Shown here: positions 8,264-17,127 of the stretch, piece by piece | Layout of the letters: every line of letters starts with the position of its first letter | How positions within the stretch are numbered: position 1 is the first letter of the stretch | Source: Desulfovibrionaceae bacterium | Lineage (GTDB): Bacteria > Desulfobacterota > Desulfovibrionia > Desulfovibrionales > Desulfovibrionaceae | DNA: 64,000 bases | NCBI GenBank assembly: GCA_015233395.1 | Contig: JADFXV010000003.1 | Coordinates: 1-64,000 of the forward strand | Reading direction: 5' to 3' | Translations under genes and position numbers: made by a program | The notes under the pieces: model-generated | The model's database searches: none | The model's input: the letters and a program-made list of their open reading frames with translations, nothing else | What the model was told of the DNA's origin: nothing

Positions 8264-9049
8264 TTACGAATTTCTGAAAAATATCGTGTTGTAAATTCCC
8301 TGGAACTGCGTGCCTTCCAGTTGCTTTTTCGATAAATTTGTCAAATCGTTGTCCACCGTAAATCCATTTTTTGCGATCGTCTCCAAAATTTCATCGGTAT
8401 CATTGTCTTTTTCAGATACTTCGATCAGCACCGACCGCAATCTCTGGTCTTGAAGAGTCTTTTGCATGCCGCGGACGACGGACAGCTCCAGGCCGTCGAT
8501 ATCTATCTTTATATGAGTGGGGAATTTGCATCGAAAGAAACTCCACAGGCTATCGACGGACGCGCTGATCACCCCTTGCCGGTGGACGGGTTTGAAATTT
8601 TCGCCCTTGTAGTCGATCGTTCCGCCGAAGGTGTGCATGGCGGGACCGGAAATCAGTTCATCGCTTATTTTACATAAGTCGTAGCTGTATGGATGCAAAT
8701 TCAATATGTCAAAAGTGACCTCGTTGGTCATTGCCAGGCAGCATGAAATGACTGAATCCGACAGTCCATTCATGTAGATATTATTGTTGAGCGAAGCAAA
8801 GTTCTGGGATTCCGGTTCTATGGCGTAAACCGTGCATTGTCCGTTGAAAGCTTTTCCGCAAAAAATGGAAAAAAGTCCGATATTGGCGCCAAGGTCATAG
8901 AAAACATCGTCGTTTTTAAAATATTTCAAAATCCATTGCAGGGTTTCCGGTTCTTTTGTCGCATACGTCTGCGCCCGGTACAGGTCGATCTCGGAAGAGA
9001 CGCCGAGCCGGATCGGATGGCCAAGGATGTCGCATTCGTGTTTTTTCAT
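8264..9049 (-). CDS. FkbM-family methyltransferase
   Basis: SAM-dependent O-methyltransferase of 261 residues, probably acting on a sugar hydroxyl. DLGANIGLF (52-60) is the SAM loop, YAIEPES follows at the end of strand 2, and the C-terminal IKIDIDGLEL and LIEVSE strands are typical of the FkbM fold. The gene is visibly AT-richer than its neighbours, with AAT/ATT/AAA-rich codon use, which suggests recent acquisition. AAGGA precedes the ATG. The 86-bp gap to the gene ending at 9136 separates it from that operon; downstream it runs 12 bp into the dehydratase. Confidence 0.85.
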   Translation of the reverse strand: MKKHECDILGHPIRLGVSSEIDLYRAQTYATKEPETLQWILKYFKNDDVFYDLGANIGLFSIFCGKAFNGQCTVYAIEPESQNFASLNNNIYMNGLSDSVISCCLAMTNEVTFDILNLHPYSYDLCKISDELISGPAMHTFGGTIDYKGENFKPVHRQGVISASVDSLWSFFRCKFPTHIKIDIDGLELSVVRGMQKTLQDQRLRSVLIEVSEKDNDTDEILETIAKNGFTVDNDLTNLSKKQLEGTQFQGIYNTIFFRNS

Positions 9050-9135
9050 GACGGGATTCCTTTTGAGACGATGTGGGCCGGGAAGCGCTCAAAGGCTCGC
9101 TCGCACGCGGCCTGCGGTCATGTTTCCTGCCCGGA

Positions 9136-11001
9136 TCATAAAAACGCGGCCAGGCCCGCCTCGCAAACGGGGCTGAACAGGCTCTCCATAATCTCCCGCC
9201 CTTGTTCGAGACGCAGGCGCGCCTGTTGCGGCCGCGCCGCGCACAGCCAGGCGAGAACCTCCGCGAGCTGCTCCGCGCTGCGAACCGTGTGGCACGCGTC
9301 CGGAAACCAATCCAGCTTGTTCATGTCCAGGCGTATCCGCGAACCGACGAACACCGGGACGCAGCCCATGGCCAGCGCCTCGTAGCAGACGCCGCTGCTG
9401 GTATAGAGCACCGCGTCCATGGACGGCAACAGTTCCGCGATGGACGTCTTCGTGATCGCGACCAAAGGCTCGGGCTCGCGGGCCAGCGTGTCCGCGATGG
9501 CCGCAACGTCGAGGCTGGACATGCTGGGATGGAATTTGACCCAGGCGCGCACGTCCGGCAAGTCGCGCAAGGCTTTTTGGAGCTTGGCCAGGCAGTCCGA
9601 AAGTTCCGCCTTGTCGATCGCCCCGACCACCAGCACGTTGCGCCGCGCCGCGTTCCAGTCGCGCTCCGGCGCGCGGTCGAAGAGGTGCTCGTGCCTGAGG
9701 GCTGCCGCGCTTGCGAGGCGCGAGGCGGGAAATCCCTCGCGGATGAAGATTTCTTCCCAGCGGCGGCCCGGAACCAGGAGCTTGTCCGGAAGGCGCCTCG
9801 CGGCGATGTCCTTGGGCGAGGGAACAAGACTGAGGTAGAGCCGGGAAAAGGGGACATGAAGATACGCCTTGGTCGTAATCTCGGGGAAGGCTTTTTTCAG
9901 TCCAAGCCGCAGCATCTTTTCCCAGGGCTGGTTTTCGTACAGATGCAACGCGCCGCGCAGCCGTATCGCGCGCGCGGCCAGGCAGCGGCCCAGGCGGCGA
10001 TATTTCAGGGCGAAGCATTGGCGGGACTTGGCCCGCTCCAGGCGCAAGGCGTCGGCGAATAGCGGTTCGACGTCGAGCCCGGCCAAGGTCAGCCGCCGGG
10101 TCCGCCGGGGCCGCCAGAACAGGGTCCGCAGGGCGTCGCAAGCGGCCTGGCCCAGGCCGAGGCAGTGTTCGGGGAAGACGGCGTCAAGGCCGCTTGCGGC
10201 GACGCCGGCGACGATGCGCTCAAACGGGCTGCTCCAGTCGAGCGCATTGACCAGGATAAGCGCCCGTTTGCCCCGGCGCCGGAGATAGTCCGGCAATGCG
10301 CCCCAGAAGGGATCGCTCAGGCTCGCCCGCGCCCGGCCCGGCCAGTCCGCATCGGCCCACACGGACAGGAGCAGGTCGTAAGACCCGGCGGCGGCAAGCG
10401 GCAGGCTGCGGCGCAAGACGGCCTTTTTGGCCCGCAGGTCCATGAGAAAACGGTGACGGCATTTCAGGGCTTGCAGCATCAGGCGAAGGCGCCTGGGCCA
10501 CGGCCAAAGGCCCGCAAAGGCGTCAAGCAACCGGTTGCCCGTCTTGAAGCGCACGTTCCAGCCCCTGCCTTGGGCGCATTTCCCCAGGACCAGGGCCAGC
10601 TCCGGATTTTCCACCAGAAAGATCAGGCCGGAGGATTTGTCCTCAAGCAATGTGAGCGCCGCAAGCAGGGCGCAGACGTCGTGGAACAGGCTGCTGGTGT
10701 AGGGATTGCGCTCGGCCAGGTCGCTGGCCTGCCATGCAAGGTCGTCCTCGCTGCCGGCGATGACCGCGTCGAGGGCGATGTATTCGGACCGGACGGCCAA
10801 GGCCGCAGCGCTCAAAAGTTCGCTCAGAGGCGCGCTTTCGCATTGGCCGGAAGCGGCGTTTAAGGCCGCATCGTGGTTGGCGGCGTCCTGGCCGAGATAA
10901 GCCAGCCGCGACCGCCCGGTGGCCGTCGGCGTCCAGAGCGCGGCCGGCAGCCAGGCGCCGGCGATGACCGCCGTGGGCGCGCTTTTTGCGTCGTCTTTCA
11001 T
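9136..11001 (-). CDS. Surface polysaccharide biosynthesis protein, possibly LIC13510 family
   Basis: Large cytoplasmic protein (621 residues), last gene of the seven-gene operon starting at 17078. The C-terminal 260 residues read like a GT-B donor domain: VVGAIDKAEL, VKFHPSMS, then AVLYTSSGVCYEAL (530-543) and GCVPVFVGS, which fits capsule or O-antigen transferases. The N-terminal part is rich in Arg, Leu and Trp and has no known motif. The overall organisation resembles the LIC13510-type surface carbohydrate protein first named from Leptospira; I am only moderately sure of that match. The start is the ATG at 11001, which overlaps the stop of the radical SAM gene (ATGA), rather than an in-frame start further upstream inside it. 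Confidence 0.6.
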   Translation of the reverse strand: MKDDAKSAPTAVIAGAWLPAALWTPTATGRSRLAYLGQDAANHDAALNAASGQCESAPLSELLSAAALAVRSEYIALDAVIAGSEDDLAWQASDLAERNPYTSSLFHDVCALLAALTLLEDKSSGLIFLVENPELALVLGKCAQGRGWNVRFKTGNRLLDAFAGLWPWPRRLRLMLQALKCRHRFLMDLRAKKAVLRRSLPLAAAGSYDLLLSVWADADWPGRARASLSDPFWGALPDYLRRRGKRALILVNALDWSSPFERIVAGVAASGLDAVFPEHCLGLGQAACDALRTLFWRPRRTRRLTLAGLDVEPLFADALRLERAKSRQCFALKYRRLGRCLAARAIRLRGALHLYENQPWEKMLRLGLKKAFPEITTKAYLHVPFSRLYLSLVPSPKDIAARRLPDKLLVPGRRWEEIFIREGFPASRLASAAALRHEHLFDRAPERDWNAARRNVLVVGAIDKAELSDCLAKLQKALRDLPDVRAWVKFHPSMSSLDVAAIADTLAREPEPLVAITKTSIAELLPSMDAVLYTSSGVCYEALAMGCVPVFVGSRIRLDMNKLDWFPDACHTVRSAEQLAEVLAWLCAARPQQARLRLEQGREIMESLFSPVCEAGLAAFL

Positions 11002-12509
11002 GCGGGCGCGGTCCCGCGCAGTTCTTCCTGCAAGGCGGCGAACATCGCCTGGCCTTCGGCAGTGGGCGATTCGGCCAGGGCGATCTCGGGATACCGGCTT
11101 TGGGGCAGCTTCACGTAGAGATTGAAGGTTCGCGCCAAGCCGCGCAAGGCGGCCTTCCACTCTTGGGGATAGGCCAGGGCCGTGTCGTCGGCGGCCGGGC
11201 TCCATTCGAGGTGGCTGTCTTCGTCCACCAGCCCCATGGCCCGGCAGCGATCGAAAAGCTCCGTGCCGCGATAGGGCGTGAAGATGAATACGTTGGACTC
11301 CAGGCTGGGATGGATCTCGTGGAGCGTCTTGTTGACCGCGATGGTTTCCATGATTTGTTCGCGGCTTTCGCCCGGGAAGCCGATGATGTTGTTGAGCGAG
11401 GCCCCCATGTTCAGATCGCGCAGGATTTCGGCCGCCTCGACAGCCTGCCGGGTCGAGTAGTTGCGCCGCAGGATCTCCCGGCGAAATTCCGGATTGCCGT
11501 GTTCGAGACCGAGGGTGAGCCAGTACAGCCCGACGTCCTTGAGGGCTTGCAGGCGCTTTTTCTCGACGGTTTCAAACCGGGTCTGGATCCAAAAAGGCAG
11601 CCGGATTTCGCGGTAGGCCGCAACGAAAGCGTCAAAGTCGGCGTCGTCCATGGCCAGGAAGGTTTCGCTGGAAAAGTAGATGAATTCCGGATCGTGCACG
11701 GCGATCTGATGCTGGAGCTGCTCGATGACGCGTTGCATGGACAGGTTGCGGAAATAAACGCCGGAGCCGCTCTGCTTGAAAAAACTTCGCAGGCGCGGCG
11801 CGGCGCAATAGGTGCATTGGAACGGGCAGCCGCGCGAGGTGACGATGTTGACCATCCGGTACAGACGGCCCTGCATCGGTTTGAGCATCAGCCTGGGATC
11901 AAAAAGCGTGTAGTCGGGATGGGGCAAGGCGGCCAGGTCGTGCAACGGCGCGGGTTCGGAGCGGACGACGCCGCCGGCGCGCTTGATCCACATGCCGGGA
12001 ACCTCGCCGGGATCGCCACGGCGGACGATATTGTCGACCAAAAGCCGCAGCGGCTCTTCGCCCTCGCCCAGGCAGATGGCGTCGAGGGAGGGTTCCTTGA
12101 TGGTCAGTTCCGGGGACAGGGTGGGAAAGACCCCCCCGGCCACGATGAAAATTTCCGGATGGCTGCGCTTGATCGCCTCGGCCAGCGCGACGCCGGTCCC
12201 GAAGGTGGGTTCCAGCAGGCTCAGGGCGGCTATTTGGGGCTTGAAGCCGCGCACTGCGGCGAGCAGATCCTCGATCATGTCGCCGGTGTTGTCCGCGAGG
12301 ATGTTTTCGTTGGCCACGGCCTTGGACATGCCTTTGCGGGCGCGGATGACGTTTTGGTTTTGCTCGCCTGGGGGGGGGTAGAAGGCCGTGTCGAAGACTC
12401 TGGCCTCGACTCCGTCGCGGCGGACCGAGGCGATGAGCGAGCCCAGGCCGGCGGGCAGCCCGGTCACCCGGTACTGGGTGGGGTACAAAAAAAGGACGCG
12501 CGGCGTCAT
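10998..12509 (-). CDS. Cobalamin-binding radical SAM protein
   Basis: Predicted B12-dependent radical SAM enzyme of 503 residues. The N-terminal cobalamin-binding Rossmann domain (about 1-165) begins VLFLYPTQ and contains IAALSLLEP and AGGVFPTL. The radical SAM core carries the 4Fe-4S ligands C228, C232 and C235 in GCPFQCTYC, followed by GLEHGNPE and IGFPGE strands. Such enzymes methylate unactivated carbons or rearrange carbon skeletons; in this operon a sugar or amino-sugar intermediate is the likely substrate. The start ATG at 12509 overlaps the preceding stop (TGATG). A run of nine C residues (12370-12378 on the plus strand as G) encodes three prolines at 45-47 and is a slippage-prone site. 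Confidence 0.82.
   Translation of the reverse strand: MTPRVLFLYPTQYRVTGLPAGLGSLIASVRRDGVEARVFDTAFYPPPGEQNQNVIRARKGMSKAVANENILADNTGDMIEDLLAAVRGFKPQIAALSLLEPTFGTGVALAEAIKRSHPEIFIVAGGVFPTLSPELTIKEPSLDAICLGEGEEPLRLLVDNIVRRGDPGEVPGMWIKRAGGVVRSEPAPLHDLAALPHPDYTLFDPRLMLKPMQGRLYRMVNIVTSRGCPFQCTYCAAPRLRSFFKQSGSGVYFRNLSMQRVIEQLQHQIAVHDPEFIYFSSETFLAMDDADFDAFVAAYREIRLPFWIQTRFETVEKKRLQALKDVGLYWLTLGLEHGNPEFRREILRRNYSTRQAVEAAEILRDLNMGASLNNIIGFPGESREQIMETIAVNKTLHEIHPSLESNVFIFTPYRGTELFDRCRAMGLVDEDSHLEWSPAADDTALAYPQEWKAALRGLARTFNLYVKLPQSRYPEIALAESPTAEGQAMFAALQEELRGTAPA
12370..12378 (-). repeat. Poly-C(9) tract inside the radical SAM gene
   Basis: Nine consecutive G on the plus strand are C9 in the coding strand, codons 45-47 (Pro-Pro-Pro) of the 503-residue radical SAM protein. 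A change of one or two bases would truncate the protein near residue 50. As written, the frame is open. Confidence 0.9.
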
Positions 12510-13453
12510 CACTTGCAGCCCTCCCGGTCCGGACCGCAGGGCGGGCGGCAGCCGCAAGCGGCGGGCTCGTCCGCCGCCCCGGCGTTCTCGCCGGCCTCGA
12601 TCGCGGCCAGGCACTCGATGAGGCCCTGGCCGAAATCGATGTTGACGTCCGAAGTCAGGTTGAACCCCGACGACGGTTTGTAGGAATACGGGGTCATGGT
12701 GTAGTGCGCGCCGTTGGAGGAGCCGCTGAGGTCGAACGTCAGCCCCTTGTCCCCCATGATCTCCCGGATCATAAGAAAGAGATCCGTAAAGCGCATGGTC
12801 TGATGCCCCACCAGGGTGAGGGGGCAATTGGCGAAGCGCTCTTCCAGGGCCTTGACGGACAGCCTGGCGGCGTCGCGGACGTGGATGTAGTTCCTGCGCT
12901 CCTCGCCCGTGCCCATGGCCAGGATGCGGTTCCCGGTGAGGGCTTGCTTGAGATAGCGATGGATGCTGTTGCGTTCGTCCGAGCGCGGCCCGTAGATCGT
13001 GCCGTAGCGCAGCACCGTGTAGTCCAGGCCGTAGTCGCGCTGGTACTGTTCCACGTAGAGCTCGGCCGCCTGCTTGGAGCAGCGGTAGAACCCGCCCTTC
13101 TCGGAATGCACGTAGATGGTGCTGGCGTAAAGAAACCGCTTGATCCCGGCCAGGCGCGCGCCCTCCAGGATGGTGGCGTTGCCCATGATGTTTTGCGCGA
13201 TGGTCTGGAGAGGCTGGGTGCTGGCGTCGTCTAAGTCGGCGACGCCGGCGAAATTATAGGCATGGTCCATGCCGCGAAGGCTTTCGGCGACCAGGTCCCG
13301 GTCGAGGATGTCGCCCACGATCATCCGCTGGTTTGCGCGCAGGTGCGGGGAGGGCCTGCGGTCGAAAATCGTCACCTCGTGGCCCGCGTCCGTCAGCGCG
13401 TCCGCCACGTGACTCCCCAGAAAGCCCGATCCGCCGAAGACGATGGTGTTCAT
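12509..13453 (-). CDS. NAD-dependent epimerase/dehydratase, extended SDR
   Basis: Sugar-nucleotide epimerase or dehydratase of 314 residues. FGGSGFLGSH (6-15) is the NAD-binding loop, YASTIYVHS holds the catalytic Ser/Thr, and Y123-x3-K127 (YRCSK) the catalytic Tyr and Lys; RYGTIYGPRS follows. It ends with a cysteine-containing tail (ACGCRPPC) that could bind metal but may be disordered. It overlaps both neighbours by a few bases in the operon. The substrate is unknown; with the aminotransferase, methyltransferase and cytidylyltransferase upstream it may act on the same activated compound. Confidence 0.82.
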   Translation of the reverse strand: MNTIVFGGSGFLGSHVADALTDAGHEVTIFDRRPSPHLRANQRMIVGDILDRDLVAESLRGMDHAYNFAGVADLDDASTQPLQTIAQNIMGNATILEGARLAGIKRFLYASTIYVHSEKGGFYRCSKQAAELYVEQYQRDYGLDYTVLRYGTIYGPRSDERNSIHRYLKQALTGNRILAMGTGEERRNYIHVRDAARLSVKALEERFANCPLTLVGHQTMRFTDLFLMIREIMGDKGLTFDLSGSSNGAHYTMTPYSYKPSSGFNLTSDVNIDFGQGLIECLAAIEAGENAGAADEPAACGCRPPCGPDREGCK

Positions 13454-14244
13454 ACGCTGGTTTCTCTCGGATGCGACAAAGGTTGAAGCGGGAATTTTCC
13501 CTGAAAGAGGTCCACGGGCAGGCGCAAAACGGCCTCGCCGGGTCCCTCGGGCTGGTCCGCGCGGGGTTTGTCCAGGCGAACCGTGCAGAAAACGAGTTTT
13601 TCGTACGGGGTGACGGCCGTGGGCGAGGGCTTGCCCCAGTACCCGTAGATTTCCAGGCGGCCGGGAGCCGGGTTTAAGCCGGAAAGCGCGGCCAGGGCTT
13701 CGTGGACGTTGAACACCACATAGTTGGCGGTCTCGCGGTCCGGCCCCTCGCCGCCTGGCCCGATCGGCTGGCGGCTGATCGCGATGTCGTTGACGCCTTG
13801 GCCGGGAGTGAGCCTGAGCGAGAGCGCCATGGCCCCGCCCGGGCGGACGCAGCGCCAGCAGGCGTCGATGATGTCCAAAGTCCGGACGTTCCAGTCGGCG
13901 CAGCTCAGGGAAACGACGGTGTCGAAACCGCCGGGAAATTCGAGTTCGAGGATGTCGCCATGCACGAAGGCCGCCGGGCAAGACAGCCCGGCCTCGCGCC
14001 TGGCGGTTTCGATCATGCCGGAATGGATGTCCACGCCGGTGTAATGCGCCGGGGCGGAGAATTCGCACAAGGCGCGTCCCAGCCCGCCCAGGGCGCAGCC
14101 CACGTCCAGAAGGCTTCCGAAGCCGCCGGGCCTGGCGGCCAGGCCTTCCAGAATGAAGCGTTCGGACGGATAGAACTGGTCCCAGCGCAGGCGTTGCTTC
14201 GTGAAATAGGCTTCAAGGGCGGCGCAAGAGTATCGCAGATTCAT
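13450..14244 (-). CDS. SAM-dependent methyltransferase, class I
   Basis: Methyltransferase of 264 residues. SLLDVGCALGGLG (44-56) is the SAM-binding motif I, followed by YTGVDIHSGMI (motif post-I) and VVSLSCADWN. It lies between the aminotransferase and the epimerase of the operon, overlapping the epimerase start by four bases and separated from the aminotransferase by 22 bp. I chose the ATG at 14244 over a TTG two codons upstream. The ribosome-binding site is weak for either, so translation may depend on coupling. Substrate unknown. Confidence 0.78.
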   Translation of the reverse strand: MNLRYSCAALEAYFTKQRLRWDQFYPSERFILEGLAARPGGFGSLLDVGCALGGLGRALCEFSAPAHYTGVDIHSGMIETARREAGLSCPAAFVHGDILELEFPGGFDTVVSLSCADWNVRTLDIIDACWRCVRPGGAMALSLRLTPGQGVNDIAISRQPIGPGGEGPDRETANYVVFNVHEALAALSGLNPAPGRLEIYGYWGKPSPTAVTPYEKLVFCTVRLDKPRADQPEGPGEAVLRLPVDLFQGKFPLQPLSHPRETSV

Positions 14245-14266
14245 AGCCAAAATCGCGATGCATTTT

Positions 14267-15334
14267 TTATTCCAGGCAGAGCGGACATTGCGTGAAGGCC
14301 TCCCAAAATCGCCGCATGCTGGCCTGCCCGCCCACGCTGACCCGGATGTGGCCGCGCAGCAGGGGATGGCCGAAGCCGCTTTTGACCAGAACGCCGCGTT
14401 CGCGCAGAGCCAGGGCCGTGTCCTGCGCTCGTTCTCCCAGGCGGATCAGGGTGAAGTTGCCGCGTATCGGGGTGAACGCGAGGCCCGCCCCGGACAGGCG
14501 CTCCGTCAGAAACCGTTTGCCTTGATGAAACGATTCCAGCATGGCGCTCATGGTCTGCGGTTCGTCCAGGAGGCGGCAGGCCACGTGCGCCGCCAGGGCG
14601 TTCACGTCGAAGGTGGGCTGGACCGCGCGCAAAGCGCGCAGGGCCGAAGGCTGGCCAAGCACGTAGCCGAGGCGCAAACCGGCCAGGCCGTAGAGTTTGG
14701 AGAAGGTGCGCAGGACCAGCAGGTTGTCCATGCTCCGCACCAGGGGCGCGACGGTCTGCGGCCAATAGGGGTGGTAGGCCTCGTCCACGACCGTGAGCAC
14801 GCCGAGGGCCGCCGCATGGTCGAGCAGGCGCGCCATGTCGTCGGCTTCGATCACGCTCCCGGTCGGGCTGGAGGGGGAAACGATCGCCAGCAGGCGGGTG
14901 CGGGCCGTGACGGCGGCCGTCAATTCCCGCGTGGGATAGGCAAAGTCGTCCGGGAAAGGCGCCGCGACCCCGGACGCCTGGTACTGCCCGAGATACACCG
15001 CATACATGCCGAAGGTGGGATGGGGATAGACCACCTCGTCGCCCGGGTCGAGATAGCCCTCATAGACCAGCCGGATCGCGGAATCGGAGCCGTTGGCCGG
15101 CAGGACGTGGTCCTCCGGCAGCCCCTCGATTGCGGCGATGCGCTGGGTCAGTCCGGCGTAGTTCGGGTAGCTGGCCAGCAGTTCCGGGGTGATCCCGGCC
15201 AGGGCGCGTTGCAAAAAATCGCCGGGCAGGCCTTCGGGGTTTTCGTTTAGGTCCAGGCGCAGCATTCCGGCGCGGCCGGACACCTCGGTCGCCAGGCGCT
15301 CGTGCCGCTGCAAATGCTCTCTGGGCTGGATCAT
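14267..15334 (-). CDS. PLP-dependent aminotransferase, HisC/CobD-like (class I/II)
   Basis: Fold-type I PLP enzyme of 355 residues, related to histidinol-phosphate aminotransferase and threonine-phosphate decarboxylase. LDLNENPEG opens the fold (28-36), SPSSPTGS is at 153-160, the PLP-ring aspartate is D184 in VVDEAYH, and the Schiff-base lysine is K213 in TFSKLYGLAGLRLGY. HisC itself is unlikely in this context. A role in making or breaking an amino-alcohol or amino-acid headgroup for the CMP-activated compound of this operon is a better guess. It starts at ATG 15334, overlapping the upstream stop as TAATG. Confidence 0.78.
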   Translation of the reverse strand: MIQPREHLQRHERLATEVSGRAGMLRLDLNENPEGLPGDFLQRALAGITPELLASYPNYAGLTQRIAAIEGLPEDHVLPANGSDSAIRLVYEGYLDPGDEVVYPHPTFGMYAVYLGQYQASGVAAPFPDDFAYPTRELTAAVTARTRLLAIVSPSSPTGSVIEADDMARLLDHAAALGVLTVVDEAYHPYWPQTVAPLVRSMDNLLVLRTFSKLYGLAGLRLGYVLGQPSALRALRAVQPTFDVNALAAHVACRLLDEPQTMSAMLESFHQGKRFLTERLSGAGLAFTPIRGNFTLIRLGERAQDTALALRERGVLVKSGFGHPLLRGHIRVSVGGQASMRRFWEAFTQCPLCLE

Positions 15335-16305
15335 TAGGAGCGCTTTCCCTCGGCTTTTTCGATCTGGGTGGTGCGCCAGGGGCAGCCGTCGCAGGCCGCA
15401 AGTTCATGCGACGCCAGCCGGCGGTGGATTTCCCGGGCCTTTTGCACCGTGGGGTCCAACCAGCAGTCCCGGATGGAGCGGGTCGCGGCCGAGCCCGGAG
15501 ACAGGAGCTTCAAATCGTCGTTGTTGCAGGGCATGACGTCGCCGTCCCAGGTGACGGTCATGCGCTGCCAGAGCTGCGGACAGGCGAAGGGGGCGGCCAG
15601 GCCCTTGCGCCGGTTGCGCACGTCGTTGAAATCCACGGCCCCGGCCTCGTCGGCCATTGTAAGCCAAAACCGGGAATACTCATCCAGATCGAGTCCGGGC
15701 AGCTTCACCGTCTGGACGCGCACCCGGGGAGTGACGGAGCCGAGCGCATCGCGCAGGTTCACCAGGGCCGTGAGATTTTTCGTGAGCAGGGAGAAGCGCG
15801 CGCCCCTGCGTCCGGCTTCGTAGGCCGCCGGGTCCACGCCCTCCACGGAGATGGAGATGCGGTCGAGCCCGGCGTCGATCATTCCGCGCGCGGCGGTTTC
15901 GTCCAGCAGCATGGCGTTGGTGTTGAAATAGACGTCGAGCGCTCCCTTGCGCTTGGCGTAGGCCACCATTTCGATCAGCCGGGGGTGGAGCAGGGGTTCG
16001 CCCCGGTAGCTGAACTTGACGCCGTACAGCTCGTGTTCGGCCGCTTCGTCGAGGATCCTGGCGAACAGCGAAAAGTCCATGTCCCCCAGGGCGGCGCCGG
16101 ACAGCGCCGGCCGCTTGTCGCAGAACACGCAATCCAGATTGCAGCGATTGGTGGCTTCCAGGTCCAGATGCAAGGGGAAATCGCGCAGATGGAAGGTCTC
16201 CGGATTCTCCATCCATTGCCGGCGGTATTCGAGATAGCGCGGCGAATCCGGCCCGGGCGTCTTCGTTCCCAGGGAGGTGAAATTCGCGTTCGGGGCCGGT
16301 TTCAT
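15334..16305 (-). CDS. Radical SAM/SPASM-type protein
   Basis: Radical SAM enzyme of 323 residues without a cobalamin domain. The cluster ligands are C55, C59 and C62 in RCNLDCVFC. A GEPLLHP motif follows the second strand, and a short cysteine-rich C-terminal extension (PCNNDD, then ACDGCPW near residue 310) resembles a truncated SPASM/twitch domain that binds a second Fe-S cluster. It is the second gene of the operon after a cytidylyltransferase, overlapping it by four bases (ATGA). Relatives often oxidise alcohols or amines or make C-C bonds on peptides and sugars. The substrate here is unknown. Confidence 0.82.
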   Translation of the reverse strand: MKPAPNANFTSLGTKTPGPDSPRYLEYRRQWMENPETFHLRDFPLHLDLEATNRCNLDCVFCDKRPALSGAALGDMDFSLFARILDEAAEHELYGVKFSYRGEPLLHPRLIEMVAYAKRKGALDVYFNTNAMLLDETAARGMIDAGLDRISISVEGVDPAAYEAGRRGARFSLLTKNLTALVNLRDALGSVTPRVRVQTVKLPGLDLDEYSRFWLTMADEAGAVDFNDVRNRRKGLAAPFACPQLWQRMTVTWDGDVMPCNNDDLKLLSPGSAATRSIRDCWLDPTVQKAREIHRRLASHELAACDGCPWRTTQIEKAEGKRS

Positions 16306-17078
16306 GCGCGGTCCGCCGGGGAATCGTAGGGCGTGGCCGTCTCGGAAAATCCGTTGGCCCGCAGCCAGAACTCCACGCCGGGCAGCTGCCAGGGATAGTC
16401 CACGTCCAGCCCGCCCCATTGCTTGAGGGGGTGTATCCTGCGCCCCATCCATTTTTGGGGCAAGAGGCCGTCGTGCAGATCCTCCAGGCAGCGCGGCCGC
16501 ACCACGGACACGCCCATGTCCGCGAACCAGACGTCGCCCTGGCTGTCGCGGTCGCAGGAGACGGCGGCGGGATCGCAGAACGCCTCCAAGGGCGCAAAGG
16601 GATGCAGAAGTTCGTCCGGGCCTACCTTGCGGGCGCGCAGCGGGCTCCACATGTTGTAGCACGATACGCTGACCGCGGAATCCAGGGAGGGATCGCCGCG
16701 CAGGGCGGCGACGCCCGCTTCGATGACGGGCGCCGTGATTGTGGCTGCGTTGGCCATGAGCAGCACCAGCAGTTCCAGCTCGCGGCCGGAATTTTGACAG
16801 TCGTTCTTGACGGCCTCGTAGGCGTGGAGGTAGGCGTCCTCGCCCAGGGCCTGGCGCGTGGCCAGCTCAGGCGGCCTGACGATGATGGAGGCGCCGTGTT
16901 CGCGGCCGATCGCCATGAGCTCTGCGTCATCGGTCGACAGGTAAACGATCTCCACGCTCGGGGCGCGCCTGGCGGCCAGGAGAGGATAGGCGGCGAGCGG
17001 GCGGCCCAAGACCGGGTGGACGTTCTTGCCGGGGAATCCGACACTGCCTTTGCGGCCGATACAAATGGCGGCAATCAT
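16302..17078 (-). CDS. Cytidylyltransferase, acylneuraminate cytidylyltransferase family
   Basis: First gene of the seven-gene operon. The 258-residue protein carries GRKGSVGFPGKN (8-19), the CTP-binding signature of the CMP-sialate/KDO synthetase family, with STDDAEL (44-50) and a late WQLPGVEFWL strand. It should activate a sugar acid, polyol phosphate or phosphonate with CMP. The pairing with a radical SAM protein and a HisC-like aminotransferase rather than a NeuB synthase argues against an ordinary sialic acid. AAGGAG lies 6 bases before the ATG at 17078, which decides this start. Confidence 0.8.
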   Translation of the reverse strand: MIAAICIGRKGSVGFPGKNVHPVLGRPLAAYPLLAARRAPSVEIVYLSTDDAELMAIGREHGASIIVRPPELATRQALGEDAYLHAYEAVKNDCQNSGRELELLVLLMANAATITAPVIEAGVAALRGDPSLDSAVSVSCYNMWSPLRARKVGPDELLHPFAPLEAFCDPAAVSCDRDSQGDVWFADMGVSVVRPRCLEDLHDGLLPQKWMGRRIHPLKQWGGLDVDYPWQLPGVEFWLRANGFSETATPYDSPADRA

Positions 17079-17098
17079 GGGAACTCCTTCTTCTTGGC

Positions 17099-17127
17099 CA
17101 TATACGCCATACGCTTTCGATAGGCAA
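17099..17127 (-). promoter_or_regulatory. Candidate sigma-70 promoter of the seven-gene operon
   Basis: On the minus strand TTGCCT (17127-17122), 17 bases, then TATATG (17104-17099). The -10 lies 21 bases before the ATG at 17078, leaving a short leader that contains the AAGGAG ribosome-binding site. Confidence 0.5.

Noticed and set aside
10986-12683. Plus-strand open frame of 565 codons
   Set aside because: Antisense to the B12-radical SAM gene, whose CxxxCxxC motif and overlapping start and stop are convincing.
14267-15334. True histidinol-phosphate aminotransferase (hisC)
   Set aside because: Fold and motifs fit, but no his gene is near and it is embedded in a glycan operon.
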